Source: an uncultured Lachnospiraceae bacterium (lineage in GTDB: Bacteria; Bacillota; Clostridia; Lachnospirales; Lachnospiraceae). Taken from it: DNA of 56,505 bases. This document shows positions 47,561 to 55,805 of this stretch, piece by piece. Every line of letters starts with the position of its first letter. Within the stretch, counting starts at the first letter, position 1. Where the stretch lies: assembly GCA_946411695.1 (NCBI GenBank), contig CAMKEX010000003.1, forward strand, positions 1 through 56,505, written 5' to 3'. Below the pieces are notes generated by a model. The model saw only the letters and a program-made list of their open reading frames with translations, was not told the DNA's origin and did not search any database. The position numbers and the translations under genes are program-made.

Positions 47561-48430
47561 ATGGCAGTTTTTTTGACTGTGCTGAAGGTGCTGGGGATCG
47601 CGGTCCTGGTGCTGCTGGCATTGCTTCTGATTCTGATGCTGCTCGTCCTTTTTGTACCTTTCCGGTATTCATTTTCCGGCGGGATCAATGATCCCGAGGG
47701 AGATACCAGGGCTTTTCATCTGGACCCGAAAAAGGATATTTTCGCTGAGGGAAGTGTCAGGTGGCTTCTGGGCGCTCTGAACGTCACAGGAGCTGCAGGA
47801 GGTGAGGAAGGATCCGGCGCAGCCCGCGTGGAGGTCCGCATCTTCGGCAGGAAATATCCGATTGAGAAGCTGCTGAAAAAGAAGGAAGAACTGAGAGAGG
47901 AAGAAAAGGAAGAGAAGCCGAAAGAACCTGAAGAAAAGAAGACGCTGGAAGAAAAGATCGAGGCGGCTCTGCAGCGTGTGGAGAGACTGACCCGCAGAAT
48001 AGATGACGCGCTCCGCGCCCTTCAGACGGAATACGGTGTTCGGGCCAAGGAAGTGATCATAATGCGTATTCTGCATATGATCGAACAAGTCATGCCGACC
48101 CAGTGGGGGCTGACCGGTGTGCTGGGACTGGGAGATCCCGCCCGCAGCGCAAAGGTCTTTGCCGTCCAGGGATATCTGTACCCCCTCACGGCGGGGCATG
48201 TTGCGATCGGAACCGATTATGAACTGTACCGGTATGATCTGCGGGGTGCAGCGAGAGGAAAAATACGGATCATAACCTTTGCGTACGGGGGAATCCGGCT
48301 TCTGCTGAGCAGGGATGTAAGGCGCCTGCTGCGCAGGCTCCGCCGCGGACCGGCCCCGGGTCATCGGTATACCAGAGGAAATAATAAGCAGGCCATAGCG
48401 GCAGGAAATGTTCAGGAAAGGATCAAATAG
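47561..48430 (+). CDS. DUF2953 protein (YtfI-like)
   Basis: A 289-residue protein. An N-terminal membrane segment (about 5-30, LGIAVLVLLALLLILMLLVLFVP) is followed by a charged Glu/Lys coiled-coil-like stretch (about 105-135). The DUF2953 core comes next, with VMPTQWGLTGVLGLGDPARSA and the ending GGIRLLLSRDVRRLLRR. In Bacillus the homologous ytfI sits directly before ytfJ, as here with a 2-bp gap. A role in sporulation or spore germination is inferred from that pairing. Confidence 0.82.
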   Translation: MAVFLTVLKVLGIAVLVLLALLLILMLLVLFVPFRYSFSGGINDPEGDTRAFHLDPKKDIFAEGSVRWLLGALNVTGAAGGEEGSGAARVEVRIFGRKYPIEKLLKKKEELREEEKEEKPKEPEEKKTLEEKIEAALQRVERLTRRIDDALRALQTEYGVRAKEVIIMRILHMIEQVMPTQWGLTGVLGLGDPARSAKVFAVQGYLYPLTAGHVAIGTDYELYRYDLRGAARGKIRIITFAYGGIRLLLSRDVRRLLRRLRRGPAPGHRYTRGNNKQAIAAGNVQERIK

Positions 48431-48432
48431 CG

Positions 48433-48888
48433 ATGGAAGAGAAAAAGAACGGCAACGGCAACGGAAACGGCAATGGACTGAAGGTGAACGGATCCAAGCA
48501 GAACGGCTTTAACCAGGTTCTTGAATCGCTGATGGAAGGCGCGCAGGGAGTGCTGACTTCCAGGACCGTGGTGGGAGAGCCGATCACTGTGGGCGACACG
48601 ATCATTATTCCTCTCTCTGATGTCAGCATCGGTGTCGGTGCAGGCTCCAACGGTGCAGACCGCAAGGATGGCGGCATGGGCGGGTTCTCCGCCAAAATGA
48701 CTCCTTCCGCAGTTCTCGTGATCAAAAACAATATGACGAAGGTGGTCAATGTCAGAGACCAGACCAGCCTGACACATATTATGGACATGATCCCTGAGGT
48801 CATCGACAAGATCCGCTCCCGTCACACCGATATGATCTCGGATGAGGACGCTGCCACTGTCGCCTTCCCCGACAGGGAAAAGAAGTAA
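48433..48888 (+). CDS. ytfJ: GerW/YtfJ family sporulation protein
   Basis: A 151-residue protein. A Gly/Asn-rich N-terminus (GNGNGNGNGLKVNG) precedes the YtfJ core: RTVVGEPITVGDTIIIPLSDVSIGVGAGSN, GGMGGFSAKMTPSAVLVI. In Bacillus, YtfJ/GerW is a spore protein needed for normal germination. Translation is probably coupled to the DUF2953 gene. Four 20-bp repeats and a terminator follow. Confidence 0.9.
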   Translation: MEEKKNGNGNGNGNGLKVNGSKQNGFNQVLESLMEGAQGVLTSRTVVGEPITVGDTIIIPLSDVSIGVGAGSNGADRKDGGMGGFSAKMTPSAVLVIKNNMTKVVNVRDQTSLTHIMDMIPEVIDKIRSRHTDMISDEDAATVAFPDREKK

Positions 48889-48903
48889 GGCAGGGCAGTC
48901 TGC

Positions 48904-48983
48904 CGGAATGAACCAAAGCCTGACAGAATGAACCAAAGGCTGTCCGGCTGATCCAATGACTTTCGGAATGATCCAGAAAAAAG
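48904..48983. repeat. four degenerate 20-bp tandem repeats
   Basis: CGGAATGAACCAAAGCCTGA, CAGAATGAACCAAAGGCTGT, CCGGCTGATCCAATGACTTT and CGGAATGATCCAGAAAAAAG in exact phase, beginning 15 bp after the ytfJ stop codon and ending 7 bp before the terminator. Confidence 0.85.
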
Positions 48984-48990
48984 GCAGAAC

Positions 48991-49029
48991 AAAACTCCGG
49001 AGAATCTGTGCGGTTCCCCGGAGTTTTTT
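48991..49029 (+). terminator. intrinsic terminator after ytfJ
   Basis: AACTCCGG (48993-49000) pairs with CCGGAGTT (49018-49025), extended by two A-T pairs, followed by a six-T tract. Confidence 0.88.
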
Positions 49030-49211
49030 GCAGTAAAAAAGATTCCGGATCTGACAATCCGGAATCCTGAATTACACAGTTCATGTATTATGTAAGGCAT
49101 TTCAGGCTTAGCTGAACAGGCCTGCGGAGCAGGAGATGAGAGTATTCCTGCTGTTATACGACGTGATTCGGGGCACGCCGCCGCCGGGTTCCAGAACCTT
49201 ATGACAATGCC

Positions 49212-49397
49212 TTATGCACGCTCGACCTTACCGGAACGCATGCATCTGGTGCAGACATGAATCTTCTTGCTGCCGCCGGCAGTCTTCACAGCAATTCTCT
49301 GAACGTTCGCGTGCCAGACTTTATTAGATCTTCTATGTGAATGGCTGACCTGATTTCCAAAGAAAGCGCCTCTGCCGCAGATATCGCACTTGGCCAT
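49212..49397 (-). CDS. rpmB: 50S ribosomal protein L28
   Basis: A 61-residue L28 of the zinc-binding form, with C4-x2-C7 and C49-x2-C52 (AKCDICGRG, HVCTRCMRSG). FFGNQVSHSHRRSNKVW is the rRNA-binding core. The ATG at 49397 has a perfect AGGAGG; an in-frame upstream extension is rejected because it lacks one and is unlike L28. It diverges from the Asp23 gene, the common Firmicutes arrangement. Confidence 0.96.
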   Translation of the reverse strand: MAKCDICGRGAFFGNQVSHSHRRSNKVWHANVQRIAVKTAGGSKKIHVCTRCMRSGKVERA

Positions 49398-49572
49398 CTT
49401 AACACCTCCTAACTCTTTTAAATTCAGGTAATTATTCAACACCCCAACGGTCACGGGACCAGTACGGCTGATTGAGAGAGCACCGCACAGATGATCGGAC
49501 CGCAGGCATCAATCATGGACGCGCATTCGCTATCGTGCCGAATAGTTACAAGTTCGGAAAAACAACATTAGT

Positions 49573-49601
49573 ATATTATCAGAAACAAATGGCGATTGCA
49601 A
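49573..49601 (-). promoter_or_regulatory. candidate rpmB promoter
   Basis: On the minus strand TTGCAA (49601-49596), spacer 17 bp, TAATAT (49578-49573). Confidence 0.5.
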
Positions 49602-49645
49602 GCAAAATATTTATGTGTTTTTTTAAAATGCTTTTCAATTGTATA

Positions 49646-49674
49646 TTTTCTTTTTGCTTCCATTCAGTTATAAT
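49646..49674 (+). promoter_or_regulatory. candidate promoter for Asp23-fakA
   Basis: A perfect TATAAT at 49669-49674 with TTTTCT at 49646-49651, spacer 17 bp. Confidence 0.5.
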
Positions 49675-49852
49675 TTATCTGTCGATTTATGCGCGGAACT
49701 TTGCGCGGCCTTCCGAATGAGTGTGTATATGAGTATGGCACAATTATGAGGAAAGCACAAAGAGAATCGGCAGCGGCACAGCATTTAAGCCGTCTTATGT
49801 GAAAAATGCGAATACACCGCTTGTGCGGTAATGAAAGGAGAACAACCTGAAT

Positions 49853-50215
49853 ATGAAGTCTTCTTACATGAATACGCATATGGGCAATATTTCGATTGAC
49901 AACGAAGTGATTGCGCAGTATGCAGGCAGCGTTGCCAATGAATGCTTCGGGATCGTCGGCATGGCCGGCGTCAATATGAAGGAAGGAATCGTCAATCTGC
50001 TCAAGAAGGATACCATGACCAAGGGCATTGACGTTACGCTCACCCCCAAGAACAAGCTGGTGATCGACTTTCACGTGATTGTCTCCTACGGCGTAAATAT
50101 CACAACAGTGGCGGACAACCTCATTGAGAGTGTTCGCTATAAAGTGGAAGAGTTTACGGGCCTTGAGATAGAGAAGATCAATATCTACGTGGAAGGCGTC
50201 AGACTGATCGACTGA
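49853..50215 (+). CDS. Asp23/Gls24 family envelope stress protein
   Basis: A 120-residue protein. GNISIDNEVIAQYAGSVANECFGIVGMAG and IDFHVIVSYGVNITTVADNLIESVRYKVEEFTGLEIEKINIYVEGV are the family signature. The equivalent Bacillus gene is yloU, next to yloV (fakA). It is small, soluble and probably peripheral to the membrane; its exact role is unknown. The start has AAAGGAG upstream. FakA follows about 50 bp later. Confidence 0.92.
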   Translation: MKSSYMNTHMGNISIDNEVIAQYAGSVANECFGIVGMAGVNMKEGIVNLLKKDTMTKGIDVTLTPKNKLVIDFHVIVSYGVNITTVADNLIESVRYKVEEFTGLEIEKINIYVEGVRLID

Positions 50216-50266
50216 TCAAAGACAGTCGTAAAGTATCTGATCATTTAATAGCAGGAGGAGTATGCG

Positions 50267-51988
50267 GTGAGCATGAATGAAAATAAACAAGCGGAGAACA
50301 AGCGGTCAATTGACGCGGCACGCCTGACTGACCTTTTCCTCGCAGGTGCAGCGAATCTCGAAGCAGGGAAGGAATGGATCAATGAACTGAACGTCTTCCC
50401 GGTCCCTGACGGAGATACCGGCACGAATATGACACTGACCATCAAGTCGGCCGTAGCCGAAGTTGAGAATCTCGATGAGAATTCCCGTTCCATGCGCGAT
50501 GTCTGCAAGGCTATTTCTTCCGGATCCCTGCGCGGCGCGCGCGGCAATTCCGGCGTTATCCTGTCCCAGCTTCTGCGCGGATTCGGCAAGGTCGTGCGCG
50601 GAGAGCAGGAGATCACGGTTCCTGTGATGGCCGACTCTTTCACCAGGGCGGTCGAGACAGCTTATAAGGCAGTCATGAAGCCCAAGGAAGGCACGATCCT
50701 GACTGTTGCCCGCGGTATTTCCGAGAAAGCCAGAGAACTGGCTGATCAGGGCGTAGAGGATTTCGATACCTTTATTCCCGAAGTTCTGACCTATGGCGAT
50801 GAAGTCCTGGCCAAAACGCCGGATCTTCTGCCCGTCCTCAAACAGGCAGGCGTTGTCGACAGCGGCGGCCAGGGACTGATCCAGTTCCTGAAGGGCTGCT
50901 ATGACGGCTATCTGGGCAAGGAGATCGTCCCCGCAGCTGCTCAGCCTGCGGAGGAAGCCGGAGCGGAAGCGCCCGCAGAACCCGAAGAGCCCGAGCTGAA
51001 GTATCTGTACAGCACGGCTTTCACCATTGTTCTGGACAAGGATTTCAACAAGGCTGCCGCCAAGAGCCTGCGCAAGTATCTGGAATCTCTGGGTGATTCC
51101 GTGATCTGTGAGCAGGCTGAGGAGACCGTCGTTGTTCAGGTCCATACCAATGATCCCGGTCTTGCGATCCAGAAGGGTATTCAGTACGGCCAGATCAAGG
51201 GACTGGTAGTCGAGAACATGAAGCTCGAGAAGGCAGGCTCCGCCCAGGCCGCAGCCGAGACGGAAGCCCCCGCAGCTGCTGCCGGCACATCCGCACCTGC
51301 TGCAGAGCCCGAGGAAGAGATGCCTCACAAGGATACAGGCTTCATCACGGTATCCGTCGGCAAGGGCATTGAGGAGATTTTCCGCGGACTTGGCGTGGAC
51401 TGCGTCATCTCCGGCGGCCAGACCATGAATCCCAGCACAGATGATATTCTCAGCGCTGTCAGGAAGGTCAATGCCGACACGATCTATGTTCTTCCCAACA
51501 ACAAGAATATCGTGATGGCTGCCAACCAGGCTGCAGACCTCTCCGAAGACAAAAAAGTCATCGTGATCCCCACAACCACCATCCCCCAGGGCATCACCGC
51601 GATCATCAATTTCGCGCCTGATCTGGGCGAGGAGGAGAACCGCGAGAACATGATGGCCGGCATCGAGGCAGTCAAGAGCGCAGAGGTCACCTATGCGGTG
51701 CGCGATACGGTCATCAATGATGTCGAGATCCACAAGGACGATATGATGGGAATCGGCGACGCCGGTATCCTGGCGGTCGGCAAGGACCGCGACGAGACTG
51801 CTCTCGCCTGCCTGGAGAAGATGGTCGGTGAAGAGACAGAGATCATCAGCGTCTACTACGGCGATCAGGTCACCGAGGAAGAGGCGGAGAAGTTCCGCGA
51901 GAGCGTACTTGACCGTTTCGAATCCTGTGATGTCGAGCTGCAGTACGGCGGTCAGCCGATCTATTCCTACATCCTTTCCGCCGAATGA
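50267..51988 (+). CDS. fakA: fatty acid kinase FakA (DAK2/YloV family)
   Basis: A 573-residue protein. The N-terminal DhaL-type kinase domain (about 20-200) has the Mg-ATP motif NVFPVPDGDTGTNM (D48, D50), GSLRGARGNSGVILSQ and VDSGGQG. The C-terminal half has the YloV/DegV-like domain (TGFITVSVGKGIEEIFRGLGVD, VLPNNKNIVMAANQA). It phosphorylates fatty acids bound to FakB (DegV) proteins. Two Ala/Pro/Glu-rich linkers, near 225-245 and 325-350, separate the domains. The GTG at 50267 follows AGGAGGAG; an ATG two codons later is possible. Two DegV genes in the window are candidate partners. Confidence 0.93.
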   Translation: MSMNENKQAENKRSIDAARLTDLFLAGAANLEAGKEWINELNVFPVPDGDTGTNMTLTIKSAVAEVENLDENSRSMRDVCKAISSGSLRGARGNSGVILSQLLRGFGKVVRGEQEITVPVMADSFTRAVETAYKAVMKPKEGTILTVARGISEKARELADQGVEDFDTFIPEVLTYGDEVLAKTPDLLPVLKQAGVVDSGGQGLIQFLKGCYDGYLGKEIVPAAAQPAEEAGAEAPAEPEEPELKYLYSTAFTIVLDKDFNKAAAKSLRKYLESLGDSVICEQAEETVVVQVHTNDPGLAIQKGIQYGQIKGLVVENMKLEKAGSAQAAAETEAPAAAAGTSAPAAEPEEEMPHKDTGFITVSVGKGIEEIFRGLGVDCVISGGQTMNPSTDDILSAVRKVNADTIYVLPNNKNIVMAANQAADLSEDKKVIVIPTTTIPQGITAIINFAPDLGEEENRENMMAGIEAVKSAEVTYAVRDTVINDVEIHKDDMMGIGDAGILAVGKDRDETALACLEKMVGEETEIISVYYGDQVTEEEAEKFRESVLDRFESCDVELQYGGQPIYSYILSAE

Positions 51989-52007
51989 TCGGATAGAAAG
52001 GACTTTG

Positions 52008-52130
52008 ATCGGACCTTCCTCGGATCAATTAAATCGGACTTTGCTCTGATAGATTACAATCGGATTTTGCTCTGATGGATTACAATCGGACATTGTTCTG
52101 ATTAATTATCGGACATTGTTCTGATTAATT
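52008..52130. repeat. five degenerate 23-26-bp tandem repeats
   Basis: Units beginning ATCGGA at 52008, 52033, 52059, 52085 and 52108. The last two are 23 bp long and identical (ATCGGACATTGTTCTGATTA plus ATT); the middle two are 26 bp and near-identical. They start 20 bp after the fakA stop codon and fill the fakA-recG gap. Confidence 0.88.
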
Positions 52131-52148
52131 ATATGAAGAGAACTTTTT

Positions 52149-52175
52149 CAATACCGGCCTTGAAGGCCGGTATTG
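52149..52175. repeat. perfect 11-bp hairpin just before recG
   Basis: CAATACCGGCC (52149-52159), loop TTGAA, GGCCGGTATTG (52165-52175). It lies 20 bp before the chosen recG start and lacks a T tract on either strand. It could hide or stabilise the recG translation start region. Confidence 0.7.
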
Positions 52176-52195
52176 ATGTCTATGGGAAAAAAGAA

Positions 52196-54352
52196 ATGAG
52201 ACTTGATACTTCTGTGCAGAAGCTGAAGGGCGTCGGCCCCAAAGCGGCGGAGGCTCTGGCAAAAAAGGAAATCTTTACCGTGGGGGATCTCCTGCGCTTT
52301 TATCCCGCCGAATATGACTTTTTTACTGAGCCGGAGACAGCTGCCGAAGCGCCGGCGGGGAGTTTCTGCACCCTGTGTCTTACCATGGTCGGAAGCGGGA
52401 GCACCTTGCGCAGGGGAGCCCGCGTCATCTCGCATTTTGAGGGATCGGACGGCACGGGCAAGGTCCGGCTGACCTTTTTTAATATGCCTTATGTCCGCCA
52501 GACCCTGACAGCGGGAGCCGCCTTTGTCTTCCGGGGAATTCTCAGGCAGACCGGCGGCGGGAGCAGGTATATGGAGCAGCCCCGTTTTTACACCCTGCAG
52601 CAGTATGGGCGGCTCATGGGGACCCTGCAGCCGCGCTATCGCCAGATCAGAGGGATCGGGGAGAGCCGCATGCGGACCCTTCTGAAAACTGCTGTCGAAG
52701 AGACCCGGGGACTTGCCGACGACCTCCCGCAGAACATGCAGGAAAAATATGATCTGATCGGACAGCGCGAGGCGGTGAGCACCATTCACTTTCCACCGGA
52801 CCGCGGCAGCCTTCAGGCGGCCCGCCGCAGGCTCATTTTCGATGAGTTCTTTTCCTTTATTATCGGTGTCCGCAGACAGAAGAGTGAGGAGGGGGAGCGC
52901 AGCAATCCCCGCCCCATGAAGACCGGCGCGGCAGATAAAGGAACAGGTCCTGCCGATCCTTCTTCTACAGAATCTTCTTCTTTTCCGGAAGGATACACAG
53001 ATACCTCCAAGGATATCTTCAAGGATACCTCCATGGAGGTATCCTTGGATACCCCCGTGGACAGCGGTTGGTGCGGCAGGCTTTTGCAGAGCCTCCCCTT
53101 TTCGCTCACACAGGAGCAGGCGCGTGCCTGGGAGGAGATCAGAGGAGATCTGACCGGTCCGCTTCTGATGAACCGGCTTGTGCAGGGCGACGTGGGTTCC
53201 GGAAAGACCATTCTGGCCTTTCTGGCCCTGGTCCTCTGCGCGGAAAACGGCCGCCAGGGCGCTCTCATGGCACCCACGGAAGTCCTCGCCCGTCAGCATA
53301 TGGAAGGTTTTACCCGGTACATGGAAAAAGCCGGCCTGCCCGTCCGGGCAGTGCTCCTGACCGGCTCCCTTAAGCGGCAGGAGAGGAAAGAGGCGCTGCA
53401 GGCGATCGCTGACGGCAGCGACCATGTTGTGATCGGCACCCACGCCCTGTTCCAGGACGCCGTGGAGTTTCACGACCTGGGACTGGTCGTCACGGACGAA
53501 CAGCACCGCTTCGGCGTCCTCCAGCGGTCGGGACTTGCTGACAAAGGGAAAGATGTTCCTGTTCTTGTCATGAGTGCCACGCCCATTCCCCGCACACTGG
53601 CCATCATTCTCTACGGAGAACTGCAGGTTTCCTCTCTGCGCCAGCTTCCGCCCGGGCGTCAGCCCATCAAGAGCCTTGCCATGCAGGATACCCGGCGGGG
53701 CTCTGCCTATCGCTTTATTCTCTCGGAAATAAAAAAAGGAAGACAGTGCTACGTGATCTGTCCCGCTGTGGAAGAGGGAGAGATGCAGGAAATCGAAAAC
53801 GTCAGCGATTACACCGAAAAACTCAGTGCCGCCCTTCCCCCGGAACTGCGGATCGACTCGATGACCGGCCGCATGCGTCCGGAGGAGAAAACAGCTGTCA
53901 TGGACGCATTTTCCGCGGGCAGCATCGATATCCTGGTCTCCACCACAGTCATCGAAGTGGGCATCAACGTTCCCAATGCCACGGTCATCCTCATCGAGAA
54001 TGCCGAGCGCTTCGGCCTCTCCCAGCTCCATCAGCTGCGGGGACGCGTCGGCAGGGGACAGGAGCAGTCCTACTGCATTTTCCTCTACCGCGGCAGGGAA
54101 AAACCCGAACGCCTGGCGGTCCTGGAACAGAATTCCAACGGCTTTTCCATCGCAGAGCAGGACCTCAAAGCCCGCGGCCCCGGCGACCTCTTCGGCGTGC
54201 GCCAGAGCGGCCTGCCCCAGTTCACTCTGGCGGACCTCTATGAAGACGCGGATATTTTGAAGGAAGCTGCCGCCTGCGCGGATGAGATCCTGCGCGAAAA
54301 TCCCGGATACCGGTGCGCGGAGGAGAGGGTGGTGGATTATTCGACCATATGA
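52196..54352 (+). CDS. recG: ATP-dependent DNA helicase RecG
   Basis: A 718-residue helicase from the ATG at 52196. An N-terminal wedge/OB domain (KLKGVGPKAAEALAKKEIFTVGDLL; OB near 60-150) precedes helicase motifs VQGDVGSGKT, DEQHRFGV, MSATPIPRT and the C-terminal STTVIEVGINVPNA, QLHQLRGRVGRG and the TRG motif region. It rewinds stalled forks and migrates branches. A Ser/Thr/Asp-rich insert of about 60 residues (near 235-295), absent from typical RecG, lies before the helicase core. The start is uncertain: an upstream ATG at 52133 would translate through the hairpin. Confidence 0.94.
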   Translation: MRLDTSVQKLKGVGPKAAEALAKKEIFTVGDLLRFYPAEYDFFTEPETAAEAPAGSFCTLCLTMVGSGSTLRRGARVISHFEGSDGTGKVRLTFFNMPYVRQTLTAGAAFVFRGILRQTGGGSRYMEQPRFYTLQQYGRLMGTLQPRYRQIRGIGESRMRTLLKTAVEETRGLADDLPQNMQEKYDLIGQREAVSTIHFPPDRGSLQAARRRLIFDEFFSFIIGVRRQKSEEGERSNPRPMKTGAADKGTGPADPSSTESSSFPEGYTDTSKDIFKDTSMEVSLDTPVDSGWCGRLLQSLPFSLTQEQARAWEEIRGDLTGPLLMNRLVQGDVGSGKTILAFLALVLCAENGRQGALMAPTEVLARQHMEGFTRYMEKAGLPVRAVLLTGSLKRQERKEALQAIADGSDHVVIGTHALFQDAVEFHDLGLVVTDEQHRFGVLQRSGLADKGKDVPVLVMSATPIPRTLAIILYGELQVSSLRQLPPGRQPIKSLAMQDTRRGSAYRFILSEIKKGRQCYVICPAVEEGEMQEIENVSDYTEKLSAALPPELRIDSMTGRMRPEEKTAVMDAFSAGSIDILVSTTVIEVGINVPNATVILIENAERFGLSQLHQLRGRVGRGQEQSYCIFLYRGREKPERLAVLEQNSNGFSIAEQDLKARGPGDLFGVRQSGLPQFTLADLYEDADILKEAAACADEILRENPGYRCAEERVVDYSTI
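53021..53046. repeat. 26-bp perfect palindrome inside recG
   Basis: AAGGATACCTCCA at 53021-53033 is followed directly by its exact complement at 53034-53046, with one more C-G pair outside. It lies in the coding insert that translates as DTSMEVSLDT, where partial GGATACCTCC copies also occur in tandem. Confidence 0.85.
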
Positions 54353-54400
54353 GTATGCCGAGCAGGGAGGGGGAATTGTGTAATGGAAGCAGGAGTCAGT

Positions 54401-54647
54401 GCCTTCGCGGCATACATCCTGGAGGAGTGAATATTTGTGAGCATCTGGAATTACTTGGCGAAACTGATAGCAAAGAGAGGGTAAAAAGCCCGTCTCACAC
54501 AGACGGGCTTTTCAGGGCCACCTGTCTGAGTAGGCCGCATCTTCAATGCGGCATACGAGTTTGGCCCGGCCCTCTCTGCGCATCAGTGAGACTTAGTAAT
54601 TCCATGCGAACAAATCCTGAACTCCAAAGGATGTATGCCGCGAAGGC
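54401..54647. repeat. 247-bp fold-back element after recG
   Basis: The outer 20 bp, GCCTTCGCGGCATACATCCT (54401-54420), is exactly complementary to 54628-54647. The arms stay alignable for about 85-90 nt with gaps: GGAATTACT, ACTGAT and AGAGAGGG each recur inverted in order. The core holds the terminator hairpin at 54484-54512 and a second stem GCCGCAT-CTTCA-ATGCGGC (54534-54552). No reading frame of note is inside. It resembles a MITE-like fold-back element or a large structured RNA. Confidence 0.75.
54484..54512 (+). terminator. intrinsic terminator hairpin within the fold-back element
   Basis: Perfect 12-bp stem AAAAGCCCGTCT / AGACGGGCTTTT with loop CACAC. It is about 130 bp after the recG stop codon and could end recG transcripts. 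Confidence 0.85.
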
Positions 54648-54720
54648 GCGTCCTTCAGCTCTGCAATAGGGCTGCAATCCCTGAACTCCAAAGGATGCAT
54701 GCCGAGCAGGCCCGTCCTTC
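54611..54720. repeat. direct repeat of the fold-back arm
   Basis: The right arm end at 54611-54656 (CCTGAACTCCAAAGGATG core, ending CGTCCTTC) recurs at 54674-54720 with a few changes. A further short copy, ATGCCGAGCAGG, sits at 54355-54366 beside the recG stop codon and again at 54699-54710. Confidence 0.75.
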
Positions 54721-54746
54721 TTAAACCGGTCTGCACCCGATAAATA

Positions 54747-54775
54747 TTGACTTTCCGATAATCAACAGATATTAT
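54747..54775 (+). promoter_or_regulatory. promoter of the second DegV gene
   Basis: TTGACT (54747-54752), spacer 17 bp, TATTAT (54770-54775); about 100 bp before the start codon. Confidence 0.65.
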
Positions 54776-54875
54776 GTACTTTAACTGTGCCGTAAAGTGC
54801 ATGGTATTTGCAGAAAATATGTTTTCTGACACAGGCTGTGCATCAGGCTGTGCTGCTTTACAGGAGGACAATGCA

Positions 54876-55748
54876 ATGCCTAGAGTGGCTGTTATCACAG
54901 ACTCCAACAGCGGGATCACCCAGATGGATGGGAAAAACATGGGAATCAGCGTGCTGCCCATGCCCTTCACCATCGATGATAAGACCTATTATGAAGATAT
55001 CAACCTCACCAGAGAGGAATTCTTCCAGATGATGGCGGACGGCAGGGATATTATGACCAGCCAGCCCTCTCCCGGAGACGTGATGGATCTGTGGGATAAG
55101 GCTCTGGAAAAAAATGACCAGGTTGTCTATATTCCCATGAGCAGCGGTCTGTCCAGCTCCTGCCAGAATGCGCGTATGCTGGCCAATGACTATAAGGGAC
55201 GTGTTTTTGTCGTCAACAATCAGCGGATTTCCGTCACTCAGAAGAGATCTGTCCAGGATGCCATGAATATGGCCGAGAACGGATACGACGCTGCGAGGAT
55301 CCGCGATATCCTTGAGCGCGAGCGCCTGGACGCGAGCATTTATATCATGCTCGATACCCTCAAATATCTGAAAAAGGGCGGACGTATCACTCCTGCAGCG
55401 GCGGCGATCGGCACACTGATGCGGATCAAGCCCGTTCTGCAGATCAAGGGAGAGCGTCTGGATGCCTTCTCCAAGGCACGTACCCTGGCGCAGGGCAAGC
55501 AGACCATGATCAATACCATTCATCACGATATCGATACCCTCTACGGAGGTATTGAGAAGGGTGATGTCTTTACCTATGCTGTTCACGCGCAGGTCCCGGA
55601 GGCATTCTCTGTTTTCAAAAAGGAAGTGGAAGCGGCTTTCCCCACTCTGCCGATCGAAGAGGGCCAGCTCTCTCTGAGCGTCTGCTGCCACATCGGCCCC
55701 GGCGCCCTGGCAATGGCCACCGTGAAGAAATGTAAGTATCTCAAGTAA
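54876..55748 (+). CDS. DegV family fatty-acid-binding protein (FakB-like), second copy
   Basis: A 290-residue protein. The ATG at 54876 is chosen because CAGGAGG lies 8 bp upstream and the conserved N-terminus (PRVAVITDSNSGI) begins there; an earlier in-frame ATG would prepend unrelated residues. Landmarks are TSQPSPGDV near residue 60, the loop IPMSSGLSSSCQNA (the usual SGTYQSA replaced by SSSCQNA) and LKKGGRITPAAAAIG. The altered loop may mean a different lipid preference from the DegV at 3681-4529. It has its own promoter and lies 4 kb from fakA. Confidence 0.92.
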   Translation: MPRVAVITDSNSGITQMDGKNMGISVLPMPFTIDDKTYYEDINLTREEFFQMMADGRDIMTSQPSPGDVMDLWDKALEKNDQVVYIPMSSGLSSSCQNARMLANDYKGRVFVVNNQRISVTQKRSVQDAMNMAENGYDAARIRDILERERLDASIYIMLDTLKYLKKGGRITPAAAAIGTLMRIKPVLQIKGERLDAFSKARTLAQGKQTMINTIHHDIDTLYGGIEKGDVFTYAVHAQVPEAFSVFKKEVEAAFPTLPIEEGQLSLSVCCHIGPGALAMATVKKCKYLK

Positions 55749-55805
55749 TCAAAGATGCCTGTACAGCGGTGAACAAGCGTCACCTCTCAGGAGAATTTAA
55801 TTTAT

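Larger units (their letters stand above)
49398..49852. other. divergent rpmB / Asp23 intergenic region
   Basis: A 455-bp AT-rich spacer with a minus-strand promoter (49573-49601) giving a leader of about 170 nt for rpmB, and a plus-strand promoter near 49646-49674. No riboswitch or RNA gene was recognised. Confidence 0.5.

Noticed and set aside
51905-51930. tRNA-like TTCGAATCC
   Set aside because: It lies within fakA coding sequence and no cloverleaf arms surround it; no tRNA was found anywhere in the window.
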